NCBI GenBank assembly: GCA_905116865.2 | Contig: CAJHNH020008441.1 | Span: 394,762 to 458,761, forward strand | Direction: 5' to 3' | Source: Candidula unifasciata | Lineage: Eukaryota; Mollusca; Gastropoda; Stylommatophora; Geomitridae | Length of the DNA: 64,000 bases | Position numbers and translations under genes: made by a program | The notes under the pieces: generated by a model | Seen by the model: only the letters and a program-made list of their open reading frames with translations | Databases searched by the model: none | What the model was told of the DNA's origin: nothing | Shown here: one piece after another, positions 62,591-64,000 of the stretch | How the letters are laid out: each line of letters starts with the position of its first letter | Numbering within the stretch: the first letter of the stretch is position 1

Positions 62591-63565
62591 ACCTTTACTA
62601 CAGTTTAGTTAATAACCTCCACATCTACTACAGTTTAGTTAATGGCCTCCACATCTACTACAGTTTAGTTAATGGCCTCCACATCTACTGCAGTTTAGTT
62701 AATGGCCTCCACATCTACTACAGTTTAGTTAATGGCCTCCACATCTACTACAGTTTAGTTAATGGCCTCCACATCTACTACAGTTTAATTAATGGCCTCC
62801 ACATCTACTACAGTTTAATTCTTGGCCTCCACATCTACTACAGTTTAATTAATTGCCTCCACATCTACTACAGTTTAGTTAATGGCCTCCACATCTACTA
62901 CAGTTTAGTTAATGGCCTCCACATCTACTACAGTTTAGTTAATGGCCTCCACATCTACTACAGTTTAGTTAATAGCCTCCACATCTACTACAGTTTAGTT
63001 AATGGCCTCCACATCTACTACAGTTTAGTTAATGGCCTCCACATCTACTACAGTTTAGTTAATGGCCTCCACATCTACTACAGTTTAGTTAATGGCCTCC
63101 ACATCTACTACAGTTTAGTTAATGGCCTCCACATCTACTACAGTTTATTTAATGGCCTCCTTATCTACTACAGTTTAGTTAATGGCCTCCACATCTACTA
63201 CAGTTTAGTTAATGGCCTCCACATCTACTACAGTTTAGTTAATGGCCTCCACATCTACTACAGTTTAGTTAATGGCCTCCACATCTACTACAGTTTAGTT
63301 AATGGCCTCCACATCTACTACAGTTTAGTTAATGGCCTCCACATCTACTACAGTTTAGTTAATGGCCTCCACATCTACTACAGTTTAGTTAATGGCCTCC
63401 ACATCTACTACAGTTTAGTTAATAGCCTCCACTATCTACTACATCTACTACAGTTTAGTTAATGGCCTCCACAGTTTACTGACCTCCACATCTACTACAG
63501 TTTAGTTAATGGCCTACAGTTTAATTCTTGGCCTCCACATCTACTACAGTTTAGTTAATGACCTC
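62590..63565. repeat. 30-bp minisatellite (about 32 units)
   Basis: The unit is ctactacagtttagttaatg gcctccacat, very homogeneous until 63420, then irregular. A 300-codon frame (LHIYYSLVNG repeats) is a by-product of the 30-bp period. Confidence 0.97.
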
Positions 63566-63569
63566 CACA

Positions 63570-63745
63570 TCTACTACATTTAACACATCCCTACGGAAAA
63601 TCTACTTTAATCCTATCCTGTTTTATCAAATTTGATGATTCTAAAGCAGTCGCTTTGATGGGCGTGAAGACGAAAACTCTATTGTTTTCATACACCCCTG
63701 TCCCTCGCGGAACCTCGCTGCCATAACAACCCTACGGAAAACCTT
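63570..63745. other. Unassigned junction sequence
   Basis: ccctacggaaaatctactttaatcctatcctg (63592) is partly repeated at 63731 (ccctacggaaaaccttcctatcctg), about 140 bp apart. No further identity is seen. Confidence 0.4.
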
Positions 63746-64000
63746 CCTATCCTGAGATCATCTGCACCCACTGGAGATCATCTGCACATCCTGCACCCAT
63801 CTTCTCCTTGGCCTTCCTCTTCCTCTCTTCCCAGGCATATACCCCTCCATTATTGTTCTCTCTAGACTTCCATGACATTTCAAGTGACCAAAATATTTCA
63901 ATTTTCTTTGTTTTATTGTCTTTACTAGCCAACCCTCTTCAATATTCAGCTCTTGAAGTATGGATGCATTTGTTCTTTTCTTTACCCAAGATATTCTTAG
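63745..64000 (-). mobile_element. LINE reverse transcriptase C-terminal fragment at right edge
   Basis: Read from the right edge on the - strand: LRISWVKKRTNASILQELN, LKYFGHLKCHGSLERTIMEG, PGKRGRGRPRRRWVQDV. This is an uninterrupted C-terminal region of a LINE RT that starts outside the window. Confidence 0.8.

Noticed and set aside
62560..63462. 300-codon frame of LHIYYSLVNG repeats
   Set aside because: The 30-bp minisatellite has a period divisible by three, so a frame stays open by construction; no start context or domain.

Overview
The window is animal nuclear DNA: one very large, intron-rich gene on the + strand, introns packed with minisatellites, and many decayed transposons. Exon peptides resemble the multi-module von Willebrand factor D / EGF (VWDE-like) secreted proteins common in molluscs and other lophotrochozoans. 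The transposon mix (non-LTR elements with RNase H, Penelope-like, Tigger, mariner-like, piggyBac-like, and a SINE-like repeat with a TTTACTTTACTT tail) would suit a mollusc, but the species cannot be named from sequence alone.

The gene. Twenty exons between 7230 and 61689 have GT-AG boundaries and compatible phases throughout. Together they give 3132 nt (1044 codons) with no stop, about 5% of the window. No start codon exon, stop codon or promoter is visible, so the gene runs out of both sides. Order of parts: a WPTASN module (exon 1); a four-helix-like segment leading into an EGF-like knot (exons 2-3); a beta-rich Cys module (exons 3-4); a short Cys-rich CYTYGQENP motif (exon 5); an Ig-like/extracellular region (exons 6-9); a VWD domain (exons 10-14, with NDPHMRTFDN and GLCGNFNG signatures); a Cys-rich tail (exons 15-16). 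Then the WPTASN, EGF and beta-rich modules start again (exons 17-20) with the same phases and nearly the same exon lengths. The protein is therefore a tandem array of about 16-exon modules.

Introns by region. 1-7229: Penelope-like and RNase H fragments, a piggyBac-like dispersed repeat, and two duplicated blocks of 62-bp plus 34-bp minisatellites. 7386-14871: 54-, 40- and 42-bp arrays, a TTG-rich array and a rearranged LINE copy. 14987-23419: a 5.6-kb array of 57-bp units, a CA/CATA tract and a 68-bp array. 23656-29827: 98-, 38-, 58- and 52-bp arrays. 30048-35100: a nearly full-length EN-RT-RNase H LINE with 13-bp target-site duplications. 35274-49103: further arrays, a Tigger-like element with intact ends, LINE relics and a SINE-like repeat. 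49202-55057: two 5'-truncated LINEs inserted into minisatellites, a mariner-like relic and a piggyBac-like repeat. 55214-64000: more arrays, a mariner-like element carrying a nested SINE-like insert, a piggyBac-type MITE, and a LINE fragment running off the right edge.

Most striking points: the tandem exon-module duplication; minisatellites whose units juxtapose a 3' splice-site-like and a 5' splice-site-like sequence; a 5.6-kb array flanked by a perfect 13-bp direct repeat; and a LINE family with related sequence at both ends, which in a second copy joins one copy's 3' end to the next copy's 5' end. All copy numbers are estimates from length divided by period.
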